This document shows positions 45,181 to 55,229 of a DNA stretch of 64,000 bases, in pieces. Location: contig JALOBX010000004.1 in NCBI GenBank assembly GCA_023228065.1, positions 102,882-166,881 of the forward strand. The letters run 5' to 3'. The translations under genes and the position numbers were made by a program. Below the pieces are notes generated by a model. It ran no database searches. It was not told the DNA's origin and saw nothing but the letters and a program-made list of their open reading frames with translations. Source of the DNA: Candidatus Pacearchaeota archaeon (GTDB taxonomy: Archaea; Nanoarchaeota; Nanoarchaeia; Pacearchaeales; GW2011-AR1). Positions within the stretch are counted from its first letter, which is position 1. Each line of letters begins with the position of its first letter.

Positions 45181-46122
45181 ATGAAAAAAATTTTGTTAAC
45201 TGGTGGAACAGGATATGTTGGTTCTCTCTTGACTACTAAACTTCTGGATGAAGGATATAAAGTAAAAGTTTTAGATAATTTAATGTATAACCAGACAAAT
45301 CATCTCCCACACCTGATTAACAAGAATTTTGAGTTTGTATGGGGGGATATTAGAGACAAGAGTACAGTAAAAAAAGTAATAAAAGATGCAGATATTATTT
45401 TACACCTCGCCGCAATTGTAGGAGTTCCTGCATGTAACAGAGACCCAAAATTAGCAGAACAGACTAATATCATTGGAGCAAGAAATATTAATCTATTGAG
45501 AAATAAAAAGCAACCATTAATTTATGCTTCAACAGGAAGCAATTATGGGAAATTAGATGAAATTTGTACTGAAAAAAGTCCATTAAATCCAGTTTCTTTA
45601 TATGGAAAAACAAAAAGTCAGGCAGAAAAAGAAATTATGGAAAAGGGAAATTCTGTAGCATTAAGATTTGCTACAGGTTTTGGTGTTTCTCCAAGATTTC
45701 GTTTTGATTCTCTTTTGATTAATGATTTTGTTTATCAGGCTCATAAAAATAAATATTTAGTTTTGTATGAAAGAAAAGCTAAAAGAACTTTTATACATGT
45801 CAAGGATATGGTAGATTCGTATATTTTTACTTTAGATAATCTTGATAAAATGTTAAATGAAATATATAATGTTGGTTCTGAAAAAATGAATTTTACAAAA
45901 GAAGAAATTGCAGTTAAAATTAAAGAGAAAATGAAAAATATTAATTTGTTTTTTGGAGAGATTGGAGAAGATGAAGACAAAAGAGATTATGAAGTTTCTT
46001 ATGAAAAAATAAGAAAGGTCGGTTTTGAAACAAAGATTAGTCTGGAAGATGGAATTGAAGAATTGGTTAAAGCATTTCAAAACTTACCTTTTAAAGAATC
46101 ACAGACAATAAATACTATGTAA
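45181..46122 (+). CDS. NAD-dependent epimerase/dehydratase (extended SDR)
   Basis: A 313-residue extended SDR: ILLTGGTGYVGSLLTTKLL (about 4-22), IYASTGSNYG, and SLYGKTKSQAEKEI (about 139-152; Tyr-x3-Lys). Sugar-nucleotide 3,5-epimerase or 4-epimerase are both possible. A TTTAAATA box at 45141-45148 lies about 36 nt upstream, so a short 5' leader is expected. Stands alone between divergent and convergent neighbours. Confidence 0.82.
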   Translation: MKKILLTGGTGYVGSLLTTKLLDEGYKVKVLDNLMYNQTNHLPHLINKNFEFVWGDIRDKSTVKKVIKDADIILHLAAIVGVPACNRDPKLAEQTNIIGARNINLLRNKKQPLIYASTGSNYGKLDEICTEKSPLNPVSLYGKTKSQAEKEIMEKGNSVALRFATGFGVSPRFRFDSLLINDFVYQAHKNKYLVLYERKAKRTFIHVKDMVDSYIFTLDNLDKMLNEIYNVGSEKMNFTKEEIAVKIKEKMKNINLFFGEIGEDEDKRDYEVSYEKIRKVGFETKISLEDGIEELVKAFQNLPFKESQTINTM

Positions 46123-46137
46123 AATATTTTAAAAAAA

Positions 46138-47406
46138 TTAATTTTTCATAGGTCCCCAATAATCTGTTGCTCCACCCTTTCCACGCTTAAATTCTTCCTC
46201 TATTTCTTTTTTTAATTTTAAAATTTCCTTTGATGAAAGATAGGGTGTTGAGACTGCACAATTTCCGTATTGAGCTTCTCCGGAAAACCATATTTCTCTT
46301 AAAAATTTTTCATCCCAATCAATTTCATAACTTTTTTTATCCTCATAAATAGGAGAACCAGGATATGGTGTAAAAGTAGAAATGTCAAAGTTATCTGGTT
46401 TTGTTTCTCTTAACCATTCTTTTGTTTTTTCAACACTTTCTTTACTTTCACTAGGGAGGCCTATCATTAAATATGCCTTTACTCTCAATCCTAAATCCTT
46501 GCAATTCTTAACAAATTCTGTATTCTGCCCGATAGTTGTTCCCTTTTTTATAACAGTTTCATGAATATAAGGATCTGCAGTTTCAACTCCTACAGCAATT
46601 TCTCCACAGCCAGTTTCTTTGAGAATCTTAAGGTCTTCCTTAGTTGCTAAATTAGCTCTAGTCATGCAGCGATAAGGCATACCTAATTCTGCTAATCCTC
46701 TAAATAATTCAAAATCTCTTTTTTTATTCAATAAAACTTCATCATCATATATTGCAATAGATTCAACACCAAAATTATTTTTTAAGAATTTAACCTCTTC
46801 TAATATGTGTTCTATGGTCCTGTATCTTAATGGACTTTTTTTCCCTTCTTGTTTAGCACAGAAAGTACATTGATAGGGACAATTTCCTCTTTTAGTAAGA
46901 ATATTCATACATTTTTTTCCTTCTAATTGATACCTGTATCTTATAGGGTCTATCGCATTCCAATCAGGAAAGAAACTATTGGGGTCAATAAAAGAACTGG
47001 AGGAATATTCTCCTTTTGTAATATGGGGGTAATCTTTTACAATATCAAGCATAGAACTTTCTCCTTCTCCTTTGACTACGATGTCAAATCCTGCATCTAA
47101 ACATTCTTTAGAGCTATGTGTAGGAAAAGGCCCACCTATAACAAAAATTGAATTAGGATTATTTTTTTTTAAATCATTTTTTATTTTTATAATATCATTA
47201 AATTGAGTTATCTGACAAGAAAATCCAAAAATATCTGCCTCTAATTTATCTGGAAGTTTAATTCCCCCTGTTAAATCATAATACTCTGGAGAGTATCCAT
47301 TTTTCTTAAGATAAGAAGAAATATACATTAAACCAAGCCCTGGAAAAGATAGAGGATAAGATAAAAATGGGCTATCTGGTTGAATTAAAGCTATTTTCTT
47401 AGGCAT
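46138..47406 (-). CDS. B12-binding-type radical SAM protein
   Basis: A 422-residue protein: B12-binding-type domain (FPGLGLMYISSYLKKNGYSP, FVIGGPFPTHSSKECLDAG), cluster motif KRGNCPYQCTFC with Cys176, Cys180 and Cys183, then IYDDEVLLNKKRD and GVETADPYIHETVIKKGT. Its own TTTAAAAAA box lies upstream and the flippase gene precedes it on the same strand. The substrate is unknown, but genomic context again is glycan assembly. Confidence 0.87.
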   Translation of the reverse strand: MPKKIALIQPDSPFLSYPLSFPGLGLMYISSYLKKNGYSPEYYDLTGGIKLPDKLEADIFGFSCQITQFNDIIKIKNDLKKNNPNSIFVIGGPFPTHSSKECLDAGFDIVVKGEGESSMLDIVKDYPHITKGEYSSSSFIDPNSFFPDWNAIDPIRYRYQLEGKKCMNILTKRGNCPYQCTFCAKQEGKKSPLRYRTIEHILEEVKFLKNNFGVESIAIYDDEVLLNKKRDFELFRGLAELGMPYRCMTRANLATKEDLKILKETGCGEIAVGVETADPYIHETVIKKGTTIGQNTEFVKNCKDLGLRVKAYLMIGLPSESKESVEKTKEWLRETKPDNFDISTFTPYPGSPIYEDKKSYEIDWDEKFLREIWFSGEAQYGNCAVSTPYLSSKEILKLKKEIEEEFKRGKGGATDYWGPMKN

Positions 47407-47477
47407 TTTTTTAGTAGTATATTTTGTTTTTTAAATGTTATTAAGGTAAGATAATAATATGAAATAATAAGAAGAAC

Positions 47478-48992
47478 TTACTTTTTTTTAGGATTAAGTA
47501 AAAGTCTTAATATTTCCCTAAATTCTGCTGTCTCAATTCCTCCAACAATTCTCAAAGAGATGAAATAGACTAATGCAGAAGGCAGAATTATAATTACGCT
47601 ATTGAAAATATTTATCTCCTTAAAAAAATTCAAGAAGAATATTAAAACTCCCCCCATTACAAAACAAGAGAATAAAACTTTAATTATCCACCGAGAAATA
47701 ACATTAATTCCAAATTCTTTTTTTAATAAAAAGATAGAAAAAATCAAACAAAAACCCCAGCTGAGTAATGTAGCAAGAGCAATTCCCATTAAAATCATTG
47801 AGGGGCTGCTAATAAATATCCTAACAAAAATAAAACTAAGGATAAATAAAACCATAACAGATAGTATCATTAAGAGGGAGAAATTTTTTTGTTTGCTCCT
47901 AGCAGAAAAAGCAGCGAGAGAAAGATCTACTCCAATCATGCAGGGAATTAAAAATGCGAGAATTGTTAAGGGGATAGATGCAGGAAGATAATCATACCCG
48001 TAAATTATAACTATAAAAAATTTAGATAAAATTGCTAATCCAAAAGAAATTGGCATCGATAAAATAAAGAGTAATCTAAATGTTTTCTTCAACATATTTT
48101 TAAAATTCTGTTCACCTGCGTTAGTAAAAACAGGAAGCAAGATATAAGAAAAAGAAAAGATAAGACTGGATATTCCTGTTACAAGTATCCAGGAGCTGTT
48201 GTAGTACCCAACAAATTCAGCTGTTAAAAACACCCCCAAAAATATTATACTTGCTTGAGTAAGAATCATTAAAGAAATGTTTTGTATATTTAAGAACAAA
48301 AGAAATTTGAACATTTCTTTTTTATTTATTCTTCCATTAATTTTTCTAAACAAGGTTGGATAAAAACATTTAGAAAAATTAAAAACATAAAGAAAGGAAA
48401 AAATAGAAATTAAAACAAAAGAGAAAAATATTCCAATAAGCCTAAATTCTAAAATAACCCATGCCCCTATTATCCAAATTGAAGTTATTTTAAAAAAGAA
48501 AGATAAAAATTCTTTTATAGAAATATATTTTACACTTTTCTTTATGAAGAAAAGAGATTCAAAGAAGCTAGATAGAGAAATAAAGAAAACATAAATACTT
48601 AGAATAACAAAAGGAAAAAATAGCGAAGAATCTTTGAATATATAGTAGGATAAAGGGTAAGCTATTAAAAGCAAGACTAAAGAAAAAATGACTGTAATAA
48701 CAAATCTCATCTTAAACAAATAATTGACATATAATGCAGATTCTCTACTATTTTTATCGATACATAATGATACATATCTTATCAAAGTTTGATTTATCCC
48801 CAAATCAGAAAATGTGATGAAAAAAAAGGAAATTGTGATGGCTAAAGAATATTTTCCAAATCCTGCGGGCATTAATAGTCTGGAAAGCAATATTGCTAGA
48901 ATAAATCCCCCAATTTTATTTGTCAAACTGCTTATAATTCCCCAAAAACTATTTTTAACAATCTGTTCTTTTATTTCAAGAGAATTTTCCAT
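47478..48992 (-). CDS. Wzx-like polysaccharide flippase (MOP superfamily)
   Basis: A 504-residue membrane protein with about 14 hydrophobic segments, opening KNSFWGIISSLTNKIGGFIL and SRLLMPAGFGKYSLAITIS as in RfbX/Wzx proteins. It would move a polyprenyl-diphosphate-linked oligosaccharide from the cytoplasmic to the outer face, where AglB uses it. TTTTAAAAATAT box upstream. It is a second potential flippase, of a different family from that at 11687. Confidence 0.88.
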   Translation of the reverse strand: MENSLEIKEQIVKNSFWGIISSLTNKIGGFILAILLSRLLMPAGFGKYSLAITISFFFITFSDLGINQTLIRYVSLCIDKNSRESALYVNYLFKMRFVITVIFSLVLLLIAYPLSYYIFKDSSLFFPFVILSIYVFFISLSSFFESLFFIKKSVKYISIKEFLSFFFKITSIWIIGAWVILEFRLIGIFFSFVLISIFSFLYVFNFSKCFYPTLFRKINGRINKKEMFKFLLFLNIQNISLMILTQASIIFLGVFLTAEFVGYYNSSWILVTGISSLIFSFSYILLPVFTNAGEQNFKNMLKKTFRLLFILSMPISFGLAILSKFFIVIIYGYDYLPASIPLTILAFLIPCMIGVDLSLAAFSARSKQKNFSLLMILSVMVLFILSFIFVRIFISSPSMILMGIALATLLSWGFCLIFSIFLLKKEFGINVISRWIIKVLFSCFVMGGVLIFFLNFFKEINIFNSVIIILPSALVYFISLRIVGGIETAEFREILRLLLNPKKK

Positions 48993-49034
48993 CTAGAAGA
49001 AGAGAGAAAGATATTTTTAAAACTAATGAAGGAA

Positions 49035-49760
49035 TCATAAAAAATTCTCAATTCCCTTAGAATAAATATAATCTTCAGCAATTTTTCTGCTCCCGTGAGT
49101 TCCAGCATCAGACCAAAATTTTTCTAGTTTTTTAAACACTGCTCTTCCTTCGTTTAAATACATAACATTAACTTCTTCTATTTCATATTCACCCCGTTTA
49201 GAAGGTTTTAATCTTTTTATTTTTTCAAAAACAGTTTCGTCATATAAGGTAAGACCAGTAGTAACTAAATTGCTTTTTGGGGTTTTTGGTTTTTCTTCAA
49301 TCGAAATAATTTTGTTATCTTTAATTTCTACTACGCCAAATCTTTCTGGATCTGGAACTTCTTTTATAAACAGCATTGCACCATAATCACTTTTTTCAAA
49401 ATATTTAGCTGCATCTAAAAAAGTATCTTCAAAAATATTGTCTCCTAATACAACTGCTAATTTATGTCCACGACAGATGTTTTCAGTTAGAGAAAGAGCT
49501 TGTGCTATTCCTCCTGCTTCTTTTTGAACTTTGTAAGTAAAATTTATTTCTGGATGTTCTTTGGTTAAATATTGAACGACTGTACCAGCATGTTCTGCAC
49601 CGGTTACAACAACAATATCTTCAAGCCCTAATTTTTTAAGAGCCGCAAGCGGGAATTCTATCATTGGAACTTCTCCAACTGCAACGAGATGTTTATTTAA
49701 TACAGAAGTTAGTTTCCCCAAACGAGAACCAGTCCCTCCTGCTAATATTACTCCTTTCAT
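49035..49760 (-). CDS. rmlA: Glucose-1-phosphate thymidylyltransferase (short RmlA)
   Basis: Makes dTDP-glucose (or UDP-glucose) from glucose-1-phosphate. 241 residues: GVILAGGTGSRLGKLTSVLN at the start, VVVTGAEHAG, LGDNIFEDTF (about 119-128; Mg-binding Asp) and VEIKDNKIISIEEKPKTPKS near 149-168. This is the short archaeal form without the C-terminal tail. It follows rmlB with a GGGAG site in the 44-nt gap, where a five-codon ORF (MGDFK) ends in ATGA at the rmlA start. Confidence 0.87.
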   Translation of the reverse strand: MKGVILAGGTGSRLGKLTSVLNKHLVAVGEVPMIEFPLAALKKLGLEDIVVVTGAEHAGTVVQYLTKEHPEINFTYKVQKEAGGIAQALSLTENICRGHKLAVVLGDNIFEDTFLDAAKYFEKSDYGAMLFIKEVPDPERFGVVEIKDNKIISIEEKPKTPKSNLVTTGLTLYDETVFEKIKRLKPSKRGEYEIEEVNVMYLNEGRAVFKKLEKFWSDAGTHGSRKIAEDYIYSKGIENFL

Positions 49761-49804
49761 TTAAAATCTCCCATTTTTAATGTATAAACATTTTTGATTT
49801 AATT

Positions 49805-50782
49805 TCATTTTTTTAATGGCTCCCACCAAGATTTATTCTCCTGATACCATCTAATCAGAGAATTCAATTCCTTTTCAAGATTTTTATATTTATATTCAAA
49901 ACCAAGTTGCAAAATTTTATCTCCATTGATGGAATATCTAAAATCATGTGCATTTCTATGAGAAATTTTTTCTATCATTTCGTCTCCATATCCAAATTCC
50001 TTTAATAAAAGATTTGTAATATCAATATTTGTTCTTTCATTATTTCCAGGTATATTATAAATCTCTCCTTCTTTCCCATTAATCGCAGCATACCAAATAG
50101 CTTCACAATTATCTTTTACATTAATCCAGTCTCTTGTATTTTTTCCAGGATTTTCTTTAGACCACATTAAAGGGACTTTTTTTTCTTCTATTAAATTTGT
50201 GATAAATAAGGGTATAAATTTTTCTGGGAACTGATATTCTCCATAATTATTTGCACTTCGGGTTACAATTACAGGAAGATTAAAAGATTTATAAAAAGAC
50301 AGAGCAATTAAATCTGCAGAAGCTTTGCTTGCAGAATAAGGGCTTGAAGGAGTTAAAGAAGAATCTTCGGAAAAGCTTCCTTTATTTCTGCTTCCATAAA
50401 CTTCATCTGTTGAAATATGAATTATTCTTTTGGTTTTATTCTTCAAAGAAGCTTCAAAAATATTTACGGCCCCAAGAATATTTGTTTTTATAAAATCATC
50501 TGGATTTTTTAGACTTCTATCAACGTGACTTTCTGCTGCAAAATTAAAAACCATATCTGGTTTTTCTTCTTTAAAAAGAGAATTAACTAGATATTTGTCA
50601 CAAATATCTCCAAGAGCAAACTTATAATTTGAATTTTCTGAAATCCCCATATGTTCTAAATTTTTTCCTTTAGCAGCATATGTCAATTTGTCTAAGTTAA
50701 CAATTTGATTTCCTTTCTCCAAGAGATTGTTTATGAAATTACTTCCGATAAAACCAGAACCGCCAGTCACCAATATTTTCAT
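49805..50782 (-). CDS. rmlB: dTDP-glucose 4,6-dehydratase
   Basis: Converts dTDP-glucose to dTDP-4-keto-6-deoxyglucose, the entry to deoxysugars. 325 residues: ILVTGGSGFIGSNFINNLL; HISTDEVYGS with the catalytic Thr-Asp-Glu; SPYSASKASADLIA with Tyr-x3-Lys; NNYGEYQFPEKFIPLFITN, all RmlB-specific. First gene of the rmlB-rmlA operon. Its product would feed the RmlC-like protein, the C-methyltransferase and one of the aminotransferases elsewhere in the region. Confidence 0.93.
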   Translation of the reverse strand: MKILVTGGSGFIGSNFINNLLEKGNQIVNLDKLTYAAKGKNLEHMGISENSNYKFALGDICDKYLVNSLFKEEKPDMVFNFAAESHVDRSLKNPDDFIKTNILGAVNIFEASLKNKTKRIIHISTDEVYGSRNKGSFSEDSSLTPSSPYSASKASADLIALSFYKSFNLPVIVTRSANNYGEYQFPEKFIPLFITNLIEEKKVPLMWSKENPGKNTRDWINVKDNCEAIWYAAINGKEGEIYNIPGNNERTNIDITNLLLKEFGYGDEMIEKISHRNAHDFRYSINGDKILQLGFEYKYKNLEKELNSLIRWYQENKSWWEPLKK

Positions 50783-50882
50783 TATAATATTTTTTGGAAA
50801 TTTTATTTAAATACTATAGTAATGAAAAATATATAGTTACAATCTATGTGAATTTAAAAAGTAATTCCAGTTGAAGATTATA

Positions 50883-51842
50883 ATGAAATTTTCATTGGTG
50901 ATTCCCCTTGCTCCGGGGAGAAATGCAGAGATACTTGATTCTATTAAACAAATTGATTATTCAAAAAAAGAATTTGAAATTATCGTAGAAGAAGGAACAA
51001 ATCCTTCAGATAATAGAAATAAAGGAGCAAAAAAAAGCAAAGGAGAAATAATTGTGTTTTTGGATGATGACGCAGTAATGGATAAAAATTTATTGAAAGA
51101 AGCAGAACTCTTTTTTGAAACTCATAAAGAAATTGATATTGTTGGGGGAGCGCAACTTACGCCAAAATGGCAAGAAGGATTTGCAAAAATTTCAGGATAT
51201 GCTCTATCTTCAAAATTTGGGGCATGGAAAATGGGAAGGAGATATAGTCAAAAAGAAATGACCTTGAATGCAGATGAAACTATGCTCACTTCAGCAAATC
51301 TTCTCTGCAGAAAAGAAGTAATGAAAAAAATTAAATTTGATAAAAGTTTATTTCCGGGAGAGGATCCAAAATTTATAGAAGATGCAAAAAGAGCGGGTTT
51401 TAAAATTGCATATAATCCCAATCTGATATTATATCATAAAAGAAGAGAAACAATAAAAGCACTAATAAAACAAATTTCCAGCTATGGAAGAATGAGAACA
51501 AAAAAAGAATCTTTTCTTAATACATTAAAGAAACCATTCTTTCTCATACCAAGTATTTTTTTAATTTATCTTGTAATGTTATTCATTTTTAGCGGAATTA
51601 ATTTAACATTCACTGGTTTTTTTATAAAAGAAAATATTTCATTAATAAACCCCTCTTTTAATTTTTTATTATTTTTACCTTTAATTTTTTATTTATACTT
51701 AAATGTATTAGTATCTATTTATGAATCTGTAAAAAATAGAAATTTAAAATCTATATTTTTGTTGCCCTTTATTTTTCCAATTATTCATTTAAGTTATGGA
51801 TTGGGAATGATTCTTGGTTATTTTAAGAAGTATAAATCTTAA
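50883..51842 (+). CDS. GT2 family glycosyltransferase with membrane anchor
   Basis: Glycosyltransferase of 319 residues: KFSLVIPLAPGRN at the start and IIVFLDDDAVMDKNLLKEAE (about 57-76) with DDD, GEDPKF in the acceptor region, and three or so C-terminal membrane helices (from about 215). The ATG at 50883 is used instead of TTG at 50871 because a TTTAAAAA box is centred 26.5 nt upstream. Substrate unknown. Confidence 0.82.
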   Translation: MKFSLVIPLAPGRNAEILDSIKQIDYSKKEFEIIVEEGTNPSDNRNKGAKKSKGEIIVFLDDDAVMDKNLLKEAELFFETHKEIDIVGGAQLTPKWQEGFAKISGYALSSKFGAWKMGRRYSQKEMTLNADETMLTSANLLCRKEVMKKIKFDKSLFPGEDPKFIEDAKRAGFKIAYNPNLILYHKRRETIKALIKQISSYGRMRTKKESFLNTLKKPFFLIPSIFLIYLVMLFIFSGINLTFTGFFIKENISLINPSFNFLLFLPLIFYLYLNVLVSIYESVKNRNLKSIFLLPFIFPIIHLSYGLGMILGYFKKYKS

Positions 51843-51895
51843 AGATATAGTTTGCATACATAAAACCTTAAAAGAAGAACCCATATCCTTTTTTT

Positions 51896-52756
51896 ATGAA
51901 AATCGGGGTAATGGGTGTTGGGATTGTTGGAAGTTCTACTGCAAAGGTTTTAGAAAAAAAACATGAAATCTTTTTGTATGATAAATTTAAACCAGAATAT
52001 AGTTCTGAAAAAAATTTAAAAAATTTAATTAAAGATTCAGAGGTGGTGTTTATCTGTGTTCCTACACCCATGAAAGTTACCGGAGAGATTGATTATTCTT
52101 CTGTGTATAATTCTATGGAACAGATTACTGAAGAGGTAAAAAAGATTAACAGGAATCCTTCTGATTTATTAATAATAATAAGATCAACTGCAGTTTCAGG
52201 GACTACAGACAATTTATCAAAAAAATATCCTTTTAGATTTGCCTTTAATCCTGAATTCTTGAGAGAAAAACAGGCTGTTGAAGACATGGAAAAAACAGAC
52301 AGAATTGTTATTGGGGTTAATGATGAAAAAAGTAAAACACAATTATTAGATATTTACAAACCTCTTTTTCCAAATGCAAGATATGTAATAGTTACAAGAA
52401 AAGAAGCAGAGATGATAAAATATGCTGCAAATGTTACTCTCGCATCCCAAATTGCAATTGCTAACGAAATTTATCAAATATGCAAGGCTACAGGAGTAAA
52501 CTATGATGTTGTTAAAGATGCTATTTTGCTAGACAAGAGAATTGGGAATAATATAAATGTTCCAGGACATGATGGAGATTTTGGTTTTGGAGGGAAATGT
52601 TTTCCAAAAGATTTGAAAGCCTTAATTAGACTTTCTCAAGAATATGAATATGATCCCTATCTTCTCCAGGAAGTTTGGAGAACAAATGAAAAAGTCAGAA
52701 AAAATAAAGATTGGCTTAACATAAAAGGAGCAACTTCTAAAAATAATTATTTATAA
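51896..52756 (+). CDS. Compact UDP-glucose/GDP-mannose dehydrogenase-family protein
   Basis: A 286-residue nucleotide-sugar dehydrogenase that keeps the NAD site (GVGIVG at 7-12), the central-domain Lys176 in EMIKYAAN, and the catalytic Cys235 in FGGKCFPKD, but ends about 50 residues later. The C-terminal UDP-binding domain of usual UGDs (about 430 residues) is absent, and the next gene starts 3 nt downstream. Context strongly suggests UDP-glucuronate production for the following decarboxylase. A complete but minimal enzyme, or one needing a partner, are both possible. Confidence 0.83.
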   Translation: MKIGVMGVGIVGSSTAKVLEKKHEIFLYDKFKPEYSSEKNLKNLIKDSEVVFICVPTPMKVTGEIDYSSVYNSMEQITEEVKKINRNPSDLLIIIRSTAVSGTTDNLSKKYPFRFAFNPEFLREKQAVEDMEKTDRIVIGVNDEKSKTQLLDIYKPLFPNARYVIVTRKEAEMIKYAANVTLASQIAIANEIYQICKATGVNYDVVKDAILLDKRIGNNINVPGHDGDFGFGGKCFPKDLKALIRLSQEYEYDPYLLQEVWRTNEKVRKNKDWLNIKGATSKNNYL

Positions 52757-52758
52757 AA

Positions 52759-53700
52759 ATGAAAATTTTAGTTACTGGTGGAGCAGGCTTTATTGGAAGC
52801 CATTTATGCAGGTATTTACTTAACAAGGGGCATGAAGTAGTCTGTGTTGATAACTTTTTTACAGGTAAAGGAATAAATATATTTGATTTAAAAAAAAATA
52901 AAAAATTTAGAGTTATTCCTCATGATATTATTAATCCAATTAATATCCCAGAACATTTTGATAGAATTTACAATTTAGCATGTCCTGCTTCTCCTGTCCA
53001 TTATCAATTTGATCCCATTGAAACTATCAAAGCAAATACTATTGGTGTTGTTAATATTCTAGAATTTGCAAAATTAAATGGCGCAAGAATTTTACAGGCA
53101 TCCACTTCAGAAATCTATGGAGATCCATTAGAACATCCACAAAAAGAAAGTTACAAAGGAAATGTTAATACTCTTGGACCAAGAGCATGTTATGATGAAG
53201 GGAAGAGAGTTGCAGAAACATTATTTATGGATTATCATAGGACATATAATATTCCTGTAAGAATTGCAAGAATTTTTAACACATATGGACCAAGTATGGA
53301 TAAAGATGACGGAAGAGTTGTTAGTAATTTTATCGTGCAAGCGTTAACTAACAAGCAGATTACAATTTATGGAGCTGGAAAACAAACAAGAAGTTTCTGT
53401 TATGTTTCAGATTTAATTGAAGGGCTTTATAAATTAATGGAATCAGAAAATATTGGTCCAATTAACCTTGGAAATCCGGGGGAATTTACAATGTTAGAAC
53501 TTGCAGAAAAAGTGATAAGATTAACTAATTCAAAAAGCAAAATCGAATACAAAGAACTTCCAAAGGATGATCCAACTCAAAGAAAACCAGATATAACCCG
53601 TGCAAAAGAAATTCTTAAATGGAAACCGAAGATACAATTAGAAGAAGGATTAATGAAAACTATAGATTATTTTAAATGGATAATAAAGAAAAAAAATTAA
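52759..53700 (+). CDS. UDP-glucuronate decarboxylase (UDP-xylose synthase)
   Basis: A 313-residue SDR with UXS-specific motifs: [31 protein letters not shown] (about 77-92), [15 protein letters not shown] and [11 protein letters not shown] (about 143-153; Tyr-x3-Lys), [11 protein letters not shown]. It converts UDP-glucuronate to UDP-xylose. Only 2 nt after the dehydrogenase-like gene, so the pair is a UDP-glucose to UDP-xylose route. The stop interlocks with secD in TTAA. Confidence 0.92.
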   Translation: MKILVTGGAGFIGSHLCRYLLNKGHEVVCVDNFFTGKGINIFDLKKNKKFRVIPHDIINPINIPEHFDRIYNLACPASPVHYQFDPIETIKANTIGVVNILEFAKLNGARILQASTSEIYGDPLEHPQKESYKGNVNTLGPRACYDEGKRVAETLFMDYHRTYNIPVRIARIFNTYGPSMDKDDGRVVSNFIVQALTNKQITIYGAGKQTRSFCYVSDLIEGLYKLMESENIGPINLGNPGEFTMLELAEKVIRLTNSKSKIEYKELPKDDPTQRKPDITRAKEILKWKPKIQLEEGLMKTIDYFKWIIKKKN

Positions 53701-55229
53701 ATTTTTTTCTCAATTAATTTTATTATGTCTGCAAATGCAGGACGAGTAATTAAAACTCCAAGAGTTATCCCTGTAACAGTTGTAAGAACAAAACCCTTTA
53801 ACAATCCTCCACCTACCCAGGCTAAAGGAAGCAATGAAGCTAATATTGTAAAGTATGCTCCAAATATAATTATAAATGCATTTTTTATTTTTTGTTTAAT
53901 GCTTAATAAATTTTCTTTTTGATTAGCCTCATCTAAAACTATAATCTGATCATCTACCCCTGTACCAATTGCAGCCAAGATTCCTGCTATAGCCATTAAA
54001 TCTAAATCCCATTTCATAAAAGAAGCAACCCCTAGGGTGATAATTATTTCAGAAGTACATACAATCAATGGAGCAAGTGAAGATTTATTTCTATATCTAA
54101 AAATAACAACTAATGCAACAAAGATTAATGCTATTGCTCCTGCGAGGAACAAGTATTTTACAAAACTATCTCCCAATGTTGGAGAGATTGTATCAAATTT
54201 AACAATCTTAAGTTTAAAGGGCAAACTTCCAGTAATCAATACTGTTTGAAGATTTTTCATTTCTTCCTGAGCAGAATCATAAGCATCTGCTTTTGTAGCA
54301 CCAAAACCCGAACCAGAAATTTGAATTTGAGTTGTTACACTTCCCTTTAATCCTTCACTTATTAATAGACTATCAACTAATTTATCATCTAAATATAAAT
54401 CTAATTTTTTAGAAAGATAATTCCCTTGAGAAGTGATATTGACATCTAAATTTTTTGTGATATCGGCATGTTTTTCTGCGGCTGCCTGACTTAAATATAC
54501 CACAAACCTGAATTCACAAACAGATTCGGATTCAGAAATTTGATTACAAGAATAAATTCCAGATTCCTGCCCTCCTCTTGCTACAGAAGTTATATCTTTT
54601 TCTCCCCCAATAAAAACAGTTTCATTTCCTATTTTCGCTTCAAATTTTCCCTGTTGGGAAATTAAATTTTTTATGACACTTGGAGTTGCACCTGCAATCT
54701 CTATACTTAATCGATTGTTCCCAAATAAATCTGAAACAGGAATAATTTTCATATCAGATACTCCAAAAACATTCAGGCGATTTTCAATTATCTGAGCTAA
54801 ATCATTAACTTCTTGTTTAGTTAGTTTATGATCTTCTGCTTCAATAAATGCTCTTGAACCACCAGCCAAATCTAATCCTAACTTCAAATTGGTTTTAGGG
54901 AGATTAGCAACAGAAATTCCTAGGGGTTTATCAGAAAAAATAGTATACTCTGCATCTTTGGTAGTAATTGTTGTTTTTACTTTCTCCAGAGTATTAACTT
55001 GCTCTGGGACTATTTTTAAAAAATCTTCAACATTTTTTATTTCATTATTATTAACATGAGTGATTACATCTCCCACTTTTAATCCTTGTTCAAATGCAGA
55101 AGAATTTTGAGAAAATTCTTTTATGATAACTCCTTGTTGTAAAAATGTGGGCGTAATAAAAATTGAGATTAATGCAAGAATAAAAAATACAATCCAAAGC
55201 CAAATTCTCCAAGTAAATTTAATTTGCAT
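53697..55229 (-). CDS. secD: Protein translocase subunit SecD with PDZ-like insert
   Basis: SecD helps SecYEG by using the proton gradient. 510 residues: one N-terminal helix, then a long external domain, and five C-terminal helices with [15 protein letters not shown] (about 427-441) and the family D1 motif [11 protein letters not shown] at 117-127. Between helix 1 and D1, residues 31-98 look like a PDZ domain ([32 protein letters not shown]). SecD overlaps secF by 11 nt. Archaeal SecDF usually lack SecA. Confidence 0.92.
   Translation of the reverse strand: MQIKFTWRIWLWIVFFILALISIFITPTFLQQGVIIKEFSQNSSAFEQGLKVGDVITHVNNNEIKNVEDFLKIVPEQVNTLEKVKTTITTKDAEYTIFSDKPLGISVANLPKTNLKLGLDLAGGSRAFIEAEDHKLTKQEVNDLAQIIENRLNVFGVSDMKIIPVSDLFGNNRLSIEIAGATPSVIKNLISQQGKFEAKIGNETVFIGGEKDITSVARGGQESGIYSCNQISESESVCEFRFVVYLSQAAAEKHADITKNLDVNITSQGNYLSKKLDLYLDDKLVDSLLISEGLKGSVTTQIQISGSGFGATKADAYDSAQEEMKNLQTVLITGSLPFKLKIVKFDTISPTLGDSFVKYLFLAGAIALIFVALVVIFRYRNKSSLAPLIVCTSEIIITLGVASFMKWDLDLMAIAGILAAIGTGVDDQIIVLDEANQKENLLSIKQKIKNAFIIIFGAYFTILASLLPLAWVGGGLLKGFVLTTVTGITLGVLITRPAFADIIKLIEKKI

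Noticed and set aside
47602..47991. A 129-codon plus-strand frame
   Set aside because: Antisense to the Wzx-like flippase; its Lys/Ile-rich composition is what reversed membrane codons give.
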